From the NCBI GenBank assembly GCA_964591275.1, contig CAZQAE010000044.1, positions 1-41,351 of the forward strand: a DNA stretch of 41,351 bases. The letters are read 5' to 3'. Position 1 is the first letter of the stretch; every line of letters begins with the position of its first letter. Shown in pieces: positions 8,052 through 16,373 of this stretch. Both the position numbers and the translations under genes were made by a program. The stretch comes from G963674685 sp964591275 (GTDB lineage Bacteria > Lernaellota > Lernaellaia > JACKCT01). The notes beneath the pieces are model-generated. The model was not told where the DNA came from. It ran no database searches and worked only from the letters and a program-made list of their open reading frames with translations.

Positions 8052-9938
8052 ATGACCAACATCCGCGAAAAAACCTCCCCGAAAGCCTTTTATTTATTGG
8101 CTGCCTGTTCCTTTCTTCTCCCGATGGCGATTTATCTGAGCGCCGTTTGCCCAACAATTCACCTGGGCGACTCGGGGGAACTCGCCACCGCGGCGGCGGG
8201 ACTGGCCATCGCGCATGTTCCCGGTTATCCGCTCACCACGCAATTCGCTCACGCCATAACCAGGCTGCCCTTGGGTTCTGTGGCCTTTCGCGGCAATCTG
8301 TTCTCCGTGCTTTCCGGATCGCTGGCTTGCCTGACAATCTTTTTTCTGATTCGCCGCGTCAGCAAAAACAACCTTGTCGCTTTCGCCGTCGCCGCCGCAT
8401 TCGCCGGCGGGCAGATGTTTATGGAACAAAGCCTGAAAATCAGAGCTTATCCGCTGAACACCGCATTCACCGCCGCGCTGATTTATCTGACGCTGCTGTG
8501 GCGCGACACCGATGACCGGCGCTTTTTGTATCTGTCGGCTTTTGTCTTTGGCCTGGGCATGACAAACCATCAGGTCCTTTTGGCATCCGCCATGTTTCCG
8601 GGCATCATCGTTTTCAGCCAATTCCGTCGTCTCAAAGTGGCGGACTGGCTCATTTGTTCGACTTTATTTTTCGTCGGGCTTACTGGTTATCTCTATCTTC
8701 CGCTGCGCGCCGCCGCTGACCCGATACTCAACTGGGGCGATCCGTCAACGTGGGAAAATTTCTCGAACGCTCTTTTACAAAAGCAATATGCCCATAAGAT
8801 GCTGGGATCCGACTGGTCCATGAAGCTGCGCATGGCAGGAATTATTTTGCGCAGCCTTATCACGCAGTCCGGCGTCTGGGTTTTCGCGGCCGCGCTCGTC
8901 GGCGTTGTTTCATTAGCGAAAAAGGATCGGGTAATCCTCATTGCTCTTGCCGGCGTTGTTGTCGCCAACATCGCAATTCGCGTGAACTATATCGGCAAAG
9001 CCGAGTTTCACCAGGTGCTTCGCTACACCATCAGCTCGACGTTGATGGTGGCGATTGCGGCCGGGATCGGCCTTTCAATTATCAGTCGCCGCGTGCGCCC
9101 GGCTATCATGCTGCCGGTTCTTGCGCTCACGGCACTATGGCCTTTTTTGCGTTACTACGATCGGGATGATCTTTCGCGGCACACCGTCGGCGAAGACTTC
9201 GCGAAATCTTCCCTCTCTTATCCTGAGCAAGCCTATGCCCTGGCAGCAACCGGCGACAACAACGTATTTCCCCTGTGGTATTACCAGCGCGTCGAACGCT
9301 ATCGCGAAGATGTCGTTTTGCTTCCCAAGGCCGGAATTGCCGAGGAGTGGATTCTTGATGAAATCAGGCCGCGCCTCCCGCAGGACGCGACGAATATCCG
9401 GGAAGCCTATGCTAAAGTGCCGTACCCCATTTTCTATTCCACGCTGCGCAACCTGATCGCATCCGATTACCCGGTTTACTCGCTTTTCAACGCCGGTGAT
9501 CATCCCGTGGAAAATCAGATTTTCGACCAATGGGCAGCGGAAGGCTTGATAGCGCCGTGCGGCCTCGGTTTTATACTCGGCGGCAAAGCCTGCGACAATG
9601 AAATATGGGATCGTCTGCCCATGTCTTCGTACATTGAGGATTCCATTTATCGCGACTTTCACACTCGCTCGCTTCTCGACAATGTTGAATTTCACTTGAT
9701 TCATAGAGCAGAAAGTCTTCGCCAAGTGAAAATGCACGACCGGGCCGACGCGGCGCTGCGCCAGGCCATGCGCGTCATGCCCGACGATCCCCGTCCCCCG
9801 TCAATGCTCTATTACTGGCTTACGCAAAGAAAACTAGCCGATCAGGCCGGGGAAATGGCTCAATATCTTCGCGGAAAATTCCCCGGCGACCCGCGCGTCA
9901 AAGCACTGCTGACGGCTGATGAAGAAGATCTGTATTGA
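8052..9938 (+). CDS. DUF2723 family membrane protein (TMEM260-like glycosyltransferase)
   Basis: A 628-residue protein. The N-terminus carries the DUF2723 signature: YLSAVCPTIHLGDSGELATA (residues 28-47) followed by IAHVPGYPL (53-61), where the GDSGE acidic motif lies in the first periplasmic loop. The human relative TMEM260 is an O-mannosyltransferase, so protein glycosylation is a reasonable inference. About ten transmembrane segments are followed, from about residue 370, by a soluble region with a TPR-like end (RADAALRQAMRVMPDDPRPP). Its TGA overlaps the ATG of the next gene by one base (TGATG). Confidence 0.8.
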   Translation: MTNIREKTSPKAFYLLAACSFLLPMAIYLSAVCPTIHLGDSGELATAAAGLAIAHVPGYPLTTQFAHAITRLPLGSVAFRGNLFSVLSGSLACLTIFFLIRRVSKNNLVAFAVAAAFAGGQMFMEQSLKIRAYPLNTAFTAALIYLTLLWRDTDDRRFLYLSAFVFGLGMTNHQVLLASAMFPGIIVFSQFRRLKVADWLICSTLFFVGLTGYLYLPLRAAADPILNWGDPSTWENFSNALLQKQYAHKMLGSDWSMKLRMAGIILRSLITQSGVWVFAAALVGVVSLAKKDRVILIALAGVVVANIAIRVNYIGKAEFHQVLRYTISSTLMVAIAAGIGLSIISRRVRPAIMLPVLALTALWPFLRYYDRDDLSRHTVGEDFAKSSLSYPEQAYALAATGDNNVFPLWYYQRVERYREDVVLLPKAGIAEEWILDEIRPRLPQDATNIREAYAKVPYPIFYSTLRNLIASDYPVYSLFNAGDHPVENQIFDQWAAEGLIAPCGLGFILGGKACDNEIWDRLPMSSYIEDSIYRDFHTRSLLDNVEFHLIHRAESLRQVKMHDRADAALRQAMRVMPDDPRPPSMLYYWLTQRKLADQAGEMAQYLRGKFPGDPRVKALLTADEEDLY

Positions 9939-11626
9939 TGAATATACTCAACAGAAAAAATCTACTGCCGGCTCTTTTGATCGCCGTCGCTGTAACCCTT
10001 TCCTATGCGTCCACCATTGCGAAACCTTTTATTTGGGACGATCTGCCCTTTATCCTCTATGAGGAAGCGCATCGTGAGCTTTCCAACATTCCGTCCTTTT
10101 TCACGCAGGGTCAGCATATGCTGTACCGCCCTTTGCGCTCTACCGCCTACGCGCTGACTTACGCGCTATTTGAGTATAATTCCATCGCCTATCGCCTGAT
10201 CGCCATCGCTTTTCACATCGCGGTCTCGCTGCTTTTCGTTGTTGTCGCCAGACGGCTCGGATTGTCGCGATCTGTCTCGATCATTGCCGGACTGGCCTTC
10301 GGGCTGCACCCCATTCACGCGGACCGCGTTGCCAACACGACCGCCTCTTTTGATCTGCTCGGATTAATTTTCGGTTTTGCGGCTTTTGTCACCTGGTTGA
10401 ATTATCGCAACCTGGGCGGGCGCAAGCGCCTCGTTGCCTCAGGGCTGCTTTTATTTCTTGGACTTCTCGGCAGCGAGGAGTGTGCCACGATTCCGCTACT
10501 GATCGCCGGGTGGATTTGGGTCGATGATGGTCGCTTCAGGCAATCCCGCGACCGAAGCGCCCTTCTAACAACATTTTCGATTTTGGCGATGTATCTGGTC
10601 ATACGCACCGTCGTCCTTGGGCAGGTCGCGCGCGTAGGTCTCGATCCCGCGCACCCTTTCGCGGCGCGAATGTTCACGATGACAAATGTCGTCTGGCATC
10701 AAATGGCCAAGGGAGTGTTTCCTTTTTCGCTTCGCCCTGCCTACTACGTTGATATCAACACTTCGCCCTGGTCGCTGACGGTTCTTTTTGGATCCGCAGC
10801 GCTGATCGCCGCCGCCGCGTACCTGCTGAAACAGCGGGGAAGCAAAAGCCTTTTTGCATTCGGCCTGGCCTGGTTTTTCATCGCTCTTGCACCTTTTTCC
10901 AATATCATACCCGGCGACACTTTCATGGCTGAGCGCTATCTCTATTCGCCGCTGGCGGGATTGATTCTCATGGCGTGCGCGGTGCTCGAACGATCCGGCT
11001 TGCTGGCGTCAGAAGGCAGTTCCAGGCAGACTCTGGCCAAAGCTCTGGCGGCCACATGCCTGTTCCTCATGGCCGTCTTCACTTTTAACCGGGGATATAT
11101 CTGGTCCGATGAGTTACGCCTTTGGGGCGACGCTTATCAGAAAGACGACAGAGCCGCGCTGATCCTCTCCAACTTAGGAAATCAAATCAAACGCCGTTCG
11201 ATTCCCAAAGATACTTGCCCGCTTTTCGACAGATCCATACACTTCAATCCGGATCACGTTGAGAGTCTCGTCGGCGCGGGAGAATGCGCGGCGCGGCGCG
11301 GCGAGCATGATAAGGCTATGGAATTATTCTCGCGTTCCCGTCAGTTAAACCCGAACCATGCAGGTCCGCTGGAGGGGCTGGCGCAGCTTTATGTTCTTCG
11401 CGGCGAAATGGACGAGGCGGACAAGGCGGCCAGACGATTGCTGGCTATCGAACCCGATTCGCTTGTGGCGCATTACGTGCTGGGTTATATATACTTTGAC
11501 GCTGGCGATACGAAAAAAGCGTCGGCACAGTTCTCGCGCGTGATCGCATCAAAGAATCCGCGACGGGATATCGTGGAATCCGCAATGAAATTCCTGGGCC
11601 TTATTGAAAGGCAGGTTGACCCATGA
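9938..11626 (+). CDS. TMTC-like GT-C glycosyltransferase with C-terminal TPRs
   Basis: A 562-residue protein if it starts at the ATG at 9938, which overlaps the previous stop; an in-frame TTG one codon earlier is less likely. The WDD motif (residues 33-35) in the first loop and HPIHADRVANTTASFDLLG (about 120-140) match the bacterial relatives of eukaryotic TMTC O-mannosyltransferases. About ten membrane segments are followed by three or four TPR units between ~420 and 555 (for example HDKAMELFSRSRQLNPNHAG and ADKAARRLLAIEPDSLVAHY). TPRs in this position usually bind the acceptor polypeptide. It overlaps the following GT2 gene by four bases (ATGA). Confidence 0.8.
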   Translation: MNILNRKNLLPALLIAVAVTLSYASTIAKPFIWDDLPFILYEEAHRELSNIPSFFTQGQHMLYRPLRSTAYALTYALFEYNSIAYRLIAIAFHIAVSLLFVVVARRLGLSRSVSIIAGLAFGLHPIHADRVANTTASFDLLGLIFGFAAFVTWLNYRNLGGRKRLVASGLLLFLGLLGSEECATIPLLIAGWIWVDDGRFRQSRDRSALLTTFSILAMYLVIRTVVLGQVARVGLDPAHPFAARMFTMTNVVWHQMAKGVFPFSLRPAYYVDINTSPWSLTVLFGSAALIAAAAYLLKQRGSKSLFAFGLAWFFIALAPFSNIIPGDTFMAERYLYSPLAGLILMACAVLERSGLLASEGSSRQTLAKALAATCLFLMAVFTFNRGYIWSDELRLWGDAYQKDDRAALILSNLGNQIKRRSIPKDTCPLFDRSIHFNPDHVESLVGAGECAARRGEHDKAMELFSRSRQLNPNHAGPLEGLAQLYVLRGEMDEADKAARRLLAIEPDSLVAHYVLGYIYFDAGDTKKASAQFSRVIASKNPRRDIVESAMKFLGLIERQVDP

Positions 11627-12306
11627 AACTATCGATTCTTATGCCCGTGTTCAATGAAATCGGGACTTTGGAGCAAATTGTTGATCGCGTCCTGGCTGAG
11701 GACATCGACAAGGAACTTATCATCGTCGACGACGGAAGCACCGACGGCACGGTGGAAGTTTTGAAAACAAAAATCGCGGGGAAAAAAGATGTGAGCATCC
11801 ATTTTCACCCGCGAAATCTGGGCAAGGGTGCCGCCATCCGCACCGCGCAACAGCACATCACCGGCGACGTGGTCATCGTGCAGGATGCCGATTTGGAATA
11901 TGACCCGAGGGATTATTCCACGATGCTGCAACCCATTGCCGAAGGGCGCGCCGACGTGGTGTACGGCTCGCGTTTCATGGGCGAGCACCGGGCTTTTCTG
12001 TTCTGGCACTCGGTGGGCAATCGCTTTTTGACCCTCATCACGAACCTGCTATACGACACGATCCTGACCGACATGGAAACTTGCTACAAAGCCTTTCGCG
12101 CCGACCTTTTCAAATCCATCACAATCCGCTCCAATCGTTTCGAGTTCGAGCCGGAGATCACCGCGAAGATATTTAAAAAGAAGGCCAAAGTTTTCGAGGT
12201 CCCGATCCGTTACGCCGGGCGCGACTATGACGAAGGCAAAAAGATCACCTGGCGCGATGGCTTCGGCGCCGTCTGGACCTTGATTAAATACAGGTTCATG
12301 GATTAA
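11623..12306 (+). CDS. Dolichyl/polyprenyl-phosphate mannose synthase-like GT2
   Basis: A 227-residue soluble GT-A enzyme. VDDGST (residues 35-40) is the nucleotide-sugar binding motif and QDADLEYDP (87-95) carries the metal-binding DxD; GSRF and the SNRFEFEPEI region (about 167-176) are typical of Dpm1-like enzymes. No C-terminal membrane helices are present, so it is the short Dpm1 form. It would load a sugar, probably mannose or glucose, from a nucleotide donor onto a polyprenyl phosphate at the inner face of the membrane, giving the donor used by the GT-C enzymes encoded just upstream. The overlapping start supports co-expression. Confidence 0.85.
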   Translation: MKLSILMPVFNEIGTLEQIVDRVLAEDIDKELIIVDDGSTDGTVEVLKTKIAGKKDVSIHFHPRNLGKGAAIRTAQQHITGDVVIVQDADLEYDPRDYSTMLQPIAEGRADVVYGSRFMGEHRAFLFWHSVGNRFLTLITNLLYDTILTDMETCYKAFRADLFKSITIRSNRFEFEPEITAKIFKKKAKVFEVPIRYAGRDYDEGKKITWRDGFGAVWTLIKYRFMD

Positions 12307-12330
12307 CGGGAATGCGGAATGCAGAAGCAA

Positions 12331-12361
12331 GGTATGAAGTAGGAGGTATGAAGTATGAAGT
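12331..12361. repeat. Short tandem repeat of a GTATGAAG unit
   Basis: Three copies of GTATGAAGT/G lie close together between the two GT2 genes, in a 122-base spacer that otherwise holds only the ribosome binding site of the next gene. Confidence 0.5.
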
Positions 12362-12428
12362 GTCGGGCCCTAAATCCTAAACCCTATGACCTCTGAAAAT
12401 TTCAAGGGACATTGACTAAGGACGCCAC

Positions 12429-13391
12429 TTGAAGCTCATCATCCAAATCGCGGCGTATAACGAGGAAAATAATCTGGAAGCCGCAATAAAGGACCTTCCG
12501 CGCGGCTTGCATGGAATTGATCAGATCGAGGTGCTCGTTATCGACGACGGCAGCGCGGACCGAACGAGTGAGGTGGCCAAATCCGCAGGCGCCGACCACG
12601 TGAAAAGGCTCACGAAAAATCGCGGTTTGGCCAACGCCTTCCGCACGGCGCTGGATGAAAGCCTGCGGGCGGGCGCCGACATAATCGTTCATACCGACGC
12701 CGACAATCAGTACGCGGCGGCGGACATCGAAAAGCTCATCGCCCCTATCCTGGCGGGCGAGGCGGACATGGTCGTTGGCGCTCGCGATATGGATGCCATT
12801 GATCACTTCACGCCGACCAAACGTTTCTGGCAAAGGCTTGGCAGCCGCGCCGTGAGATGGTTTTCCGGCGCCGACGTCCCCGACGCCACCAGCGGATTTC
12901 GAGCGTACTCGCGGGAAGCCGCTTCGCGGATCAACGTGCTCTCGGGATACACCTACACGCTGGAAACTCTCATTCAGGCAGGCAGAGAAGGCATCGCCAT
13001 CGTCAGCGTTCCCATACGAACCAATCCGAAAACGCGCGAATCCCGGCTTATTTCGTCAAACTTCAACTATATTCTGCGCTCGGTTGGAACAATCCTTCGC
13101 ATCTCTGTATTGTATGAACCCTTCAAAGCCTTTACGACGCTGGCCGCCGCGCTGATGCTGCCGGCTTTTTTCATCGGCATGCGATTTCTGTTTTACTACC
13201 TCAGCCAAGGCGGGCAGGGCCACATTCAAAGCCTGATCCTGGCTGCCATCCTGGCCATCATCGCCTTTCAGGTTTTTGTGCTGGGCGTTCTGGCCGATCT
13301 GCTTGCGGCCAACCGCCGACTTCTTTCCGATAACTTGCAGCGCCTTCGCCGCCAGTCTCCATTCACATCGCGCAACGCCAGCGATGAGTGA
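12429..13391 (+). CDS. GT2 glycosyltransferase with two C-terminal membrane helices
   Basis: A 320-residue protein starting at TTG 12429; AAGGA at 12418-12422 with a 6-base spacer decides this start. The GT-A domain has DDGSAD (39-44) and DADNQY (90-95), with CSGFR-like TSGFRAYSR (about 154-162). Two hydrophobic segments at about 232-258 and 270-296 would anchor it in the membrane, as in DPMS/GtrB-type polyprenyl-phosphate glycosyltransferases. The locus therefore has two different Dpm-like enzymes, which could make two donors (for example mannose and glucose), although sugar specificity cannot be read here. It overlaps the GT4 gene by eight bases. Confidence 0.8.
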   Translation: MKLIIQIAAYNEENNLEAAIKDLPRGLHGIDQIEVLVIDDGSADRTSEVAKSAGADHVKRLTKNRGLANAFRTALDESLRAGADIIVHTDADNQYAAADIEKLIAPILAGEADMVVGARDMDAIDHFTPTKRFWQRLGSRAVRWFSGADVPDATSGFRAYSREAASRINVLSGYTYTLETLIQAGREGIAIVSVPIRTNPKTRESRLISSNFNYILRSVGTILRISVLYEPFKAFTTLAAALMLPAFFIGMRFLFYYLSQGGQGHIQSLILAAILAIIAFQVFVLGVLADLLAANRRLLSDNLQRLRRQSPFTSRNASDE

Positions 13392-14613
13392 AAAACCGCA
13401 CATCCTTGTGTGCACCACGACTTTTCCAAGGTGGGAAAACGATCCAGTCACCGCTCCTTTCGTCTTGGAACTGTGCCGAGAACTCACCGGACGATTTCGC
13501 ATTAGCATCGTTGCCCCGCATGACCCAGGCGCCGCATTCGAAGAGAATATGGGCGAAATTCGCGTTTTGCGTTTTCCATATTTTCTTCCGCATTCGGCGC
13601 AAGCTCTGTGCAACGGCGTCGGAATCCTGCCAAACTTCCGATCGAGTTTCCTGGGAAAACTGCAGGCGCCCTGCCTGTTCGCAGCGCAGACCAATTTCCT
13701 TCGCAAACTTTTAAAGCAAGAGCGATTCGACCTTATTCATAGTCATTGGATCATCCCAAGCGGCTTTTGCGTGTGCGTGGCGAATAGGAAATATAACTTA
13801 CCTCATCTGATGACGATTCATTCTTCGGATCTGCACTTTCTTTCTCACTTTCCCATGGGAGACAAAATCGTTGACTTCGTCGTCAAAAGAACGGACTTGC
13901 TCTTTATCGTCAGCACGCATCTGCAAAGGTTGTTGGACGGGCTTGTCCAAAGTCCGGCCAGGGCGAAGGTTCTTCCCATGGGCGTATCTCTGGATCAATT
14001 TCATCCAGCCGATCCCGCGCATATCAAACAAAGCGGTCCTTTTTCGGATCGCTATGTAATTCTATACGTCGGCAAGCTTATCCATGTGAAAGGCGTCATC
14101 CATCTCATTCGCTCTTTTGCCCTGATTTCCAGACAGTGTCCTGATGCTGTTTTGCTCATAGCCGGGGGCGGAGATTGCGAAACCGAGCTTAAGGCCGAGG
14201 CGCAAACACTGGGTCTTGCAGAAAATATTCATTTCCTGGGACCGAAATCCCGAGATGAGATTGCTCAGTTGTATCGACAAAGCGATGTGGCCGTAGTTCC
14301 TTCCATCGTCACGGAAAAAGGAGAAACCGAGGGTCTGCCTGTCGTAATCCTGGAAGCAATGGCATCGGGCAAGCCCGTGATCGCCTCACGCGTCGGCAGC
14401 CTGGACGATGTCATCCGCGACGGCGACAATGGCATGTTGACGACACCGGGCGATCCCGACGCTTTGAGCAAAGCGATTCTCGCCATGCGTAGCGATTACG
14501 ACGCCAGGGCTATGTCGCAATGCGCCATTGAAACGGCAAGCCGCTATAGCTGGAGCCACATCGGCGAGCAATACGCGCAGGCCTATTTCGGATTAATTCA
14601 CTCAAAGGCCTGA
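13384..14613 (+). CDS. GT4 family glycosyltransferase
   Basis: A 409-residue GT-B enzyme when started at ATG 13384 (the frame is open further upstream, but that part overlaps the previous gene and looks non-coding). The N-terminal Rossmann domain begins HILVCTTTFPRWENDPVTAP; HSHW at ~120; the C-terminal domain has LYVGKLIHVKGV and the nucleotide-sugar binding EGLPVVILEA (the E-x7-E motif), followed by SGKPVIAS. It retains a sugar configuration typical of mannosyl- or glucosyltransferases acting on a glycan or lipid at the cytoplasmic face. It is the last gene of the plus-strand glycosylation operon. Its tail is followed by two near-identical TGATTCACCCA copies before the tRNA. Confidence 0.85.
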   Translation: MSEKPHILVCTTTFPRWENDPVTAPFVLELCRELTGRFRISIVAPHDPGAAFEENMGEIRVLRFPYFLPHSAQALCNGVGILPNFRSSFLGKLQAPCLFAAQTNFLRKLLKQERFDLIHSHWIIPSGFCVCVANRKYNLPHLMTIHSSDLHFLSHFPMGDKIVDFVVKRTDLLFIVSTHLQRLLDGLVQSPARAKVLPMGVSLDQFHPADPAHIKQSGPFSDRYVILYVGKLIHVKGVIHLIRSFALISRQCPDAVLLIAGGGDCETELKAEAQTLGLAENIHFLGPKSRDEIAQLYRQSDVAVVPSIVTEKGETEGLPVVILEAMASGKPVIASRVGSLDDVIRDGDNGMLTTPGDPDALSKAILAMRSDYDARAMSQCAIETASRYSWSHIGEQYAQAYFGLIHSKA

Positions 14614-14643
14614 TTCACCCAAAAATGTGATTCACCCAAGCCA

Positions 14644-14672
14644 TTGACAGCAGGCGGTGGCTTACGTAGATT
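14644..14672 (+). promoter_or_regulatory. Sigma70-type promoter of tRNA-Leu
   Basis: TTGACA (14644-14649), a 17-base spacer and TAGATT (14667-14672). The tRNA begins 27 bases after the -10 box. Confidence 0.75.
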
Positions 14673-14699
14673 TGCGCCTCTGGCTTTTAGAAGTCAGGG

Positions 14700-14784
14700 G
14701 CCAGAGTGGTGAAACTGGTAGACGCGCGGGACTCAAAATCCCGTTTCCCTTGTGGAAGTGAGGGTTCGATTCCCTCCTCTGGCA
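14700..14784 (+). tRNA. tRNA-Leu (anticodon CAA)
   Basis: An 85-base class II tRNA. The acceptor stem GCCAGAG pairs with CTCTGGC and is followed by discriminator A. The anticodon stem is CGGGA/TCCCG around the loop CTCAAAA, with anticodon CAA at 14734-14736, reading UUG. The long variable arm (TTTCC...GGAAG) and the T arm (GAGGG/CCCTC around TTCGATT) are intact. The CCA end is not encoded. It has its own promoter and terminator, so it is a single-gene unit. Confidence 0.97.
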
Positions 14785-14815
14785 ACCCTTGGAAACAAAG
14801 GCGAATATGCTGAAG

Positions 14816-14840
14816 GCCCCTTAAGCAGGGGCTTTTCTTT
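14816..14840 (+). terminator. Intrinsic terminator after tRNA-Leu
   Basis: Stem GCCCC (14816-14820) / GGGGC (14828-14832) with a 7-base loop, followed by TTTTCTTT, 31 bases after the tRNA. Confidence 0.75.
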
Positions 14841-15055
14841 GTCTATACTCCTGGAAGTTGGGGGCAATCAAGCGTTTCAGGTTTCGCGGGTTTCGCGGAT
14901 ATAGGCAGGTTTCGTAAAAAGTTGCAAAAATGTTGCAAAAGTAAAATGGCTTATTGGCGTATAGGCATAGGGGTATGGAAATGACACAAGAAAATACACA
15001 AGAATGCACTAATTGCTCACGAACCGATTAGATTATTCTGAAAACCCTAAATGGT

Positions 15056-15919
15056 TTATTCCGATTCGTCGGCTGCCTTTCGTTCCAGCGCCCCACAGGA
15101 TTCATCGCTGCCGGGAGTCGCAGGCTCCACGAGCGTCAACCCAGCCTTGGCCGGATTTTCCACTGTGGTTGGCTGTGGCGTCGCCTTCTTTACCGCTCTT
15201 CTCTTGCGTGTCGGCAATGTAATTTTTACACCGGATAAATCAATTGAGGCGGATTCGTTCAGCAGTTTGCGAGACCCAACTAAGATATCTTCCGGCATCA
15301 CGGAAACGCCGGTCCGTTTGCGAAGGTACTTGCAGGCTAACTTAAGAGACTCGGGCGAAAATAAAGCCTGCAAGAGATTTTTATTCGTTAAGATGTTCAT
15401 CTTTTCCCACAGTTTTACCAGGCCGCCGCGTTTGACATTTTTGTACGAAACCAGATCAAAATTTCTGGCCAGATCTACAGGATCATCTTCAAGCAAATTC
15501 CACTCAGAAATTTTCTTTGTCTCTGGGGGTTGCCCAAACTCGATATGATATAAGCGCCATTCCACAGTGTTTGTAAGAATCACCCACTCGCAGCCCATAT
15601 CTATGGCATATGAGGTTACCTGCTTAAGGTGCTTACGGCTCAAGTTGATGCCAACCCGCTTGAGTTCAATCAAAATGGCTGGCTTTGAATTTTCGCCCTT
15701 GTCAATAGTAATGGAGAAATCCACATGTTCGGTTTCGCCCGCTCCGCGAACTGCATGTTCCCGCGTTAAGTGTTCAAAGGCATCGTAGCCAAGAACATTT
15801 TCAAATATTCTCTCCAGGCGCCGCCGGGATTCCGCTTCATTGCCGTCATCGGCTTTAAGGGCAATAATGATCTTTTGCGCGTCTTTGAGCGCTTTGCGCA
15901 TTTCTTTTGTGATAGGCAT
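15056..15919 (-). CDS. Orphan type I restriction HsdR-N-like nuclease
   Basis: A 287-residue protein. Residues ~25-135 match the HsdR N-terminal PD-(D/E)XK nuclease fold: Asp67 in EHVDFSI, then ELK at 85-87 in PAILIELKRVG, and QVTSYA at 100-105 as the conserved Gln-x3-Tyr box after the core. There is no helicase domain, and no hsdM or hsdS nearby. Such solo proteins are usually called putative type I/IV restriction enzymes. Residues ~235-287 form a low-complexity tail, first Arg/Lys rich and then acidic. Start ATG 15919 has a G-rich Shine-Dalgarno-like tract (GGGGG) 8-10 bases upstream. Its position close to a tRNA gene suggests acquisition by transfer, but no integrase is present. DNA cleavage is inferred from the intact catalytic residues. 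Confidence 0.7.
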   Translation of the reverse strand: MPITKEMRKALKDAQKIIIALKADDGNEAESRRRLERIFENVLGYDAFEHLTREHAVRGAGETEHVDFSITIDKGENSKPAILIELKRVGINLSRKHLKQVTSYAIDMGCEWVILTNTVEWRLYHIEFGQPPETKKISEWNLLEDDPVDLARNFDLVSYKNVKRGGLVKLWEKMNILTNKNLLQALFSPESLKLACKYLRKRTGVSVMPEDILVGSRKLLNESASIDLSGVKITLPTRKRRAVKKATPQPTTVENPAKAGLTLVEPATPGSDESCGALERKAADESE

Positions 15920-16097
15920 AGTAAAACCCCCATATTGTATACTCTACAAAATCACGCTGTCGGAATGGCGAGCATTTGTCAACACAGATATTAAAAAGAG
16001 CTATTTGCGCTGTACCGATTTTTGGAATGTTTGCAAAAATCAGCGCCCTGGAGAAAGAACGAAGGAGAGCTCGACTAAAAACAATGTACCAATCTTT

Positions 16098-16233
16098 GTC
16101 ATTTCGACTCAGAGCAAAGCGAAGTGGAGAAATCCCTTAAAATTGTGCTGTCACCATAACAATTGGCTTTCAACCGGCTATGTCGAAGGGATTTCTCGAC
16201 TTGCCGACTAAAGTCAGCTTCGCTCGAAATGAC
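16098..16233. repeat. 136-bp inverted-repeat (MITE/REP-like) element
   Basis: Perfect 10-base ends GTCATTTCGA (16098-16107) and TCGAAATGAC (16224-16233). The arms continue imperfectly inward, including AAATCCCTT against AAGGGATTT, leaving a centre of about 50 bases. It has no ORF. It is the only recognisable structure in the 454-base spacer 15920-16373; the remainder of that spacer shows nothing I can assign. Confidence 0.7.
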
Positions 16234-16373
16234 AGGATTGTCGGATTGCACTAGGGGTAAAGTTTTTTTACGACGCGCGCAAAGCCTTGTTCCTATTGGC
16301 TTTGCCAACATCGCAAATAGCTCAATATGGAATTTTGAATTAGGAATGCGGATTTGCCGCGTTAAAGCCCAGG

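Noticed and set aside
13276..13383. N-terminal extension of the GT4 gene
   Set aside because: It overlaps the coding end of the preceding GT2 gene in another frame and shows no GT fold; ATG 13384 begins the Rossmann strand.
14821..15009. 62-codon minus-strand frame after the tRNA as an integrase end
   Set aside because: Overlaps the terminator and lacks any integrase motif; kept only as a weak hint.
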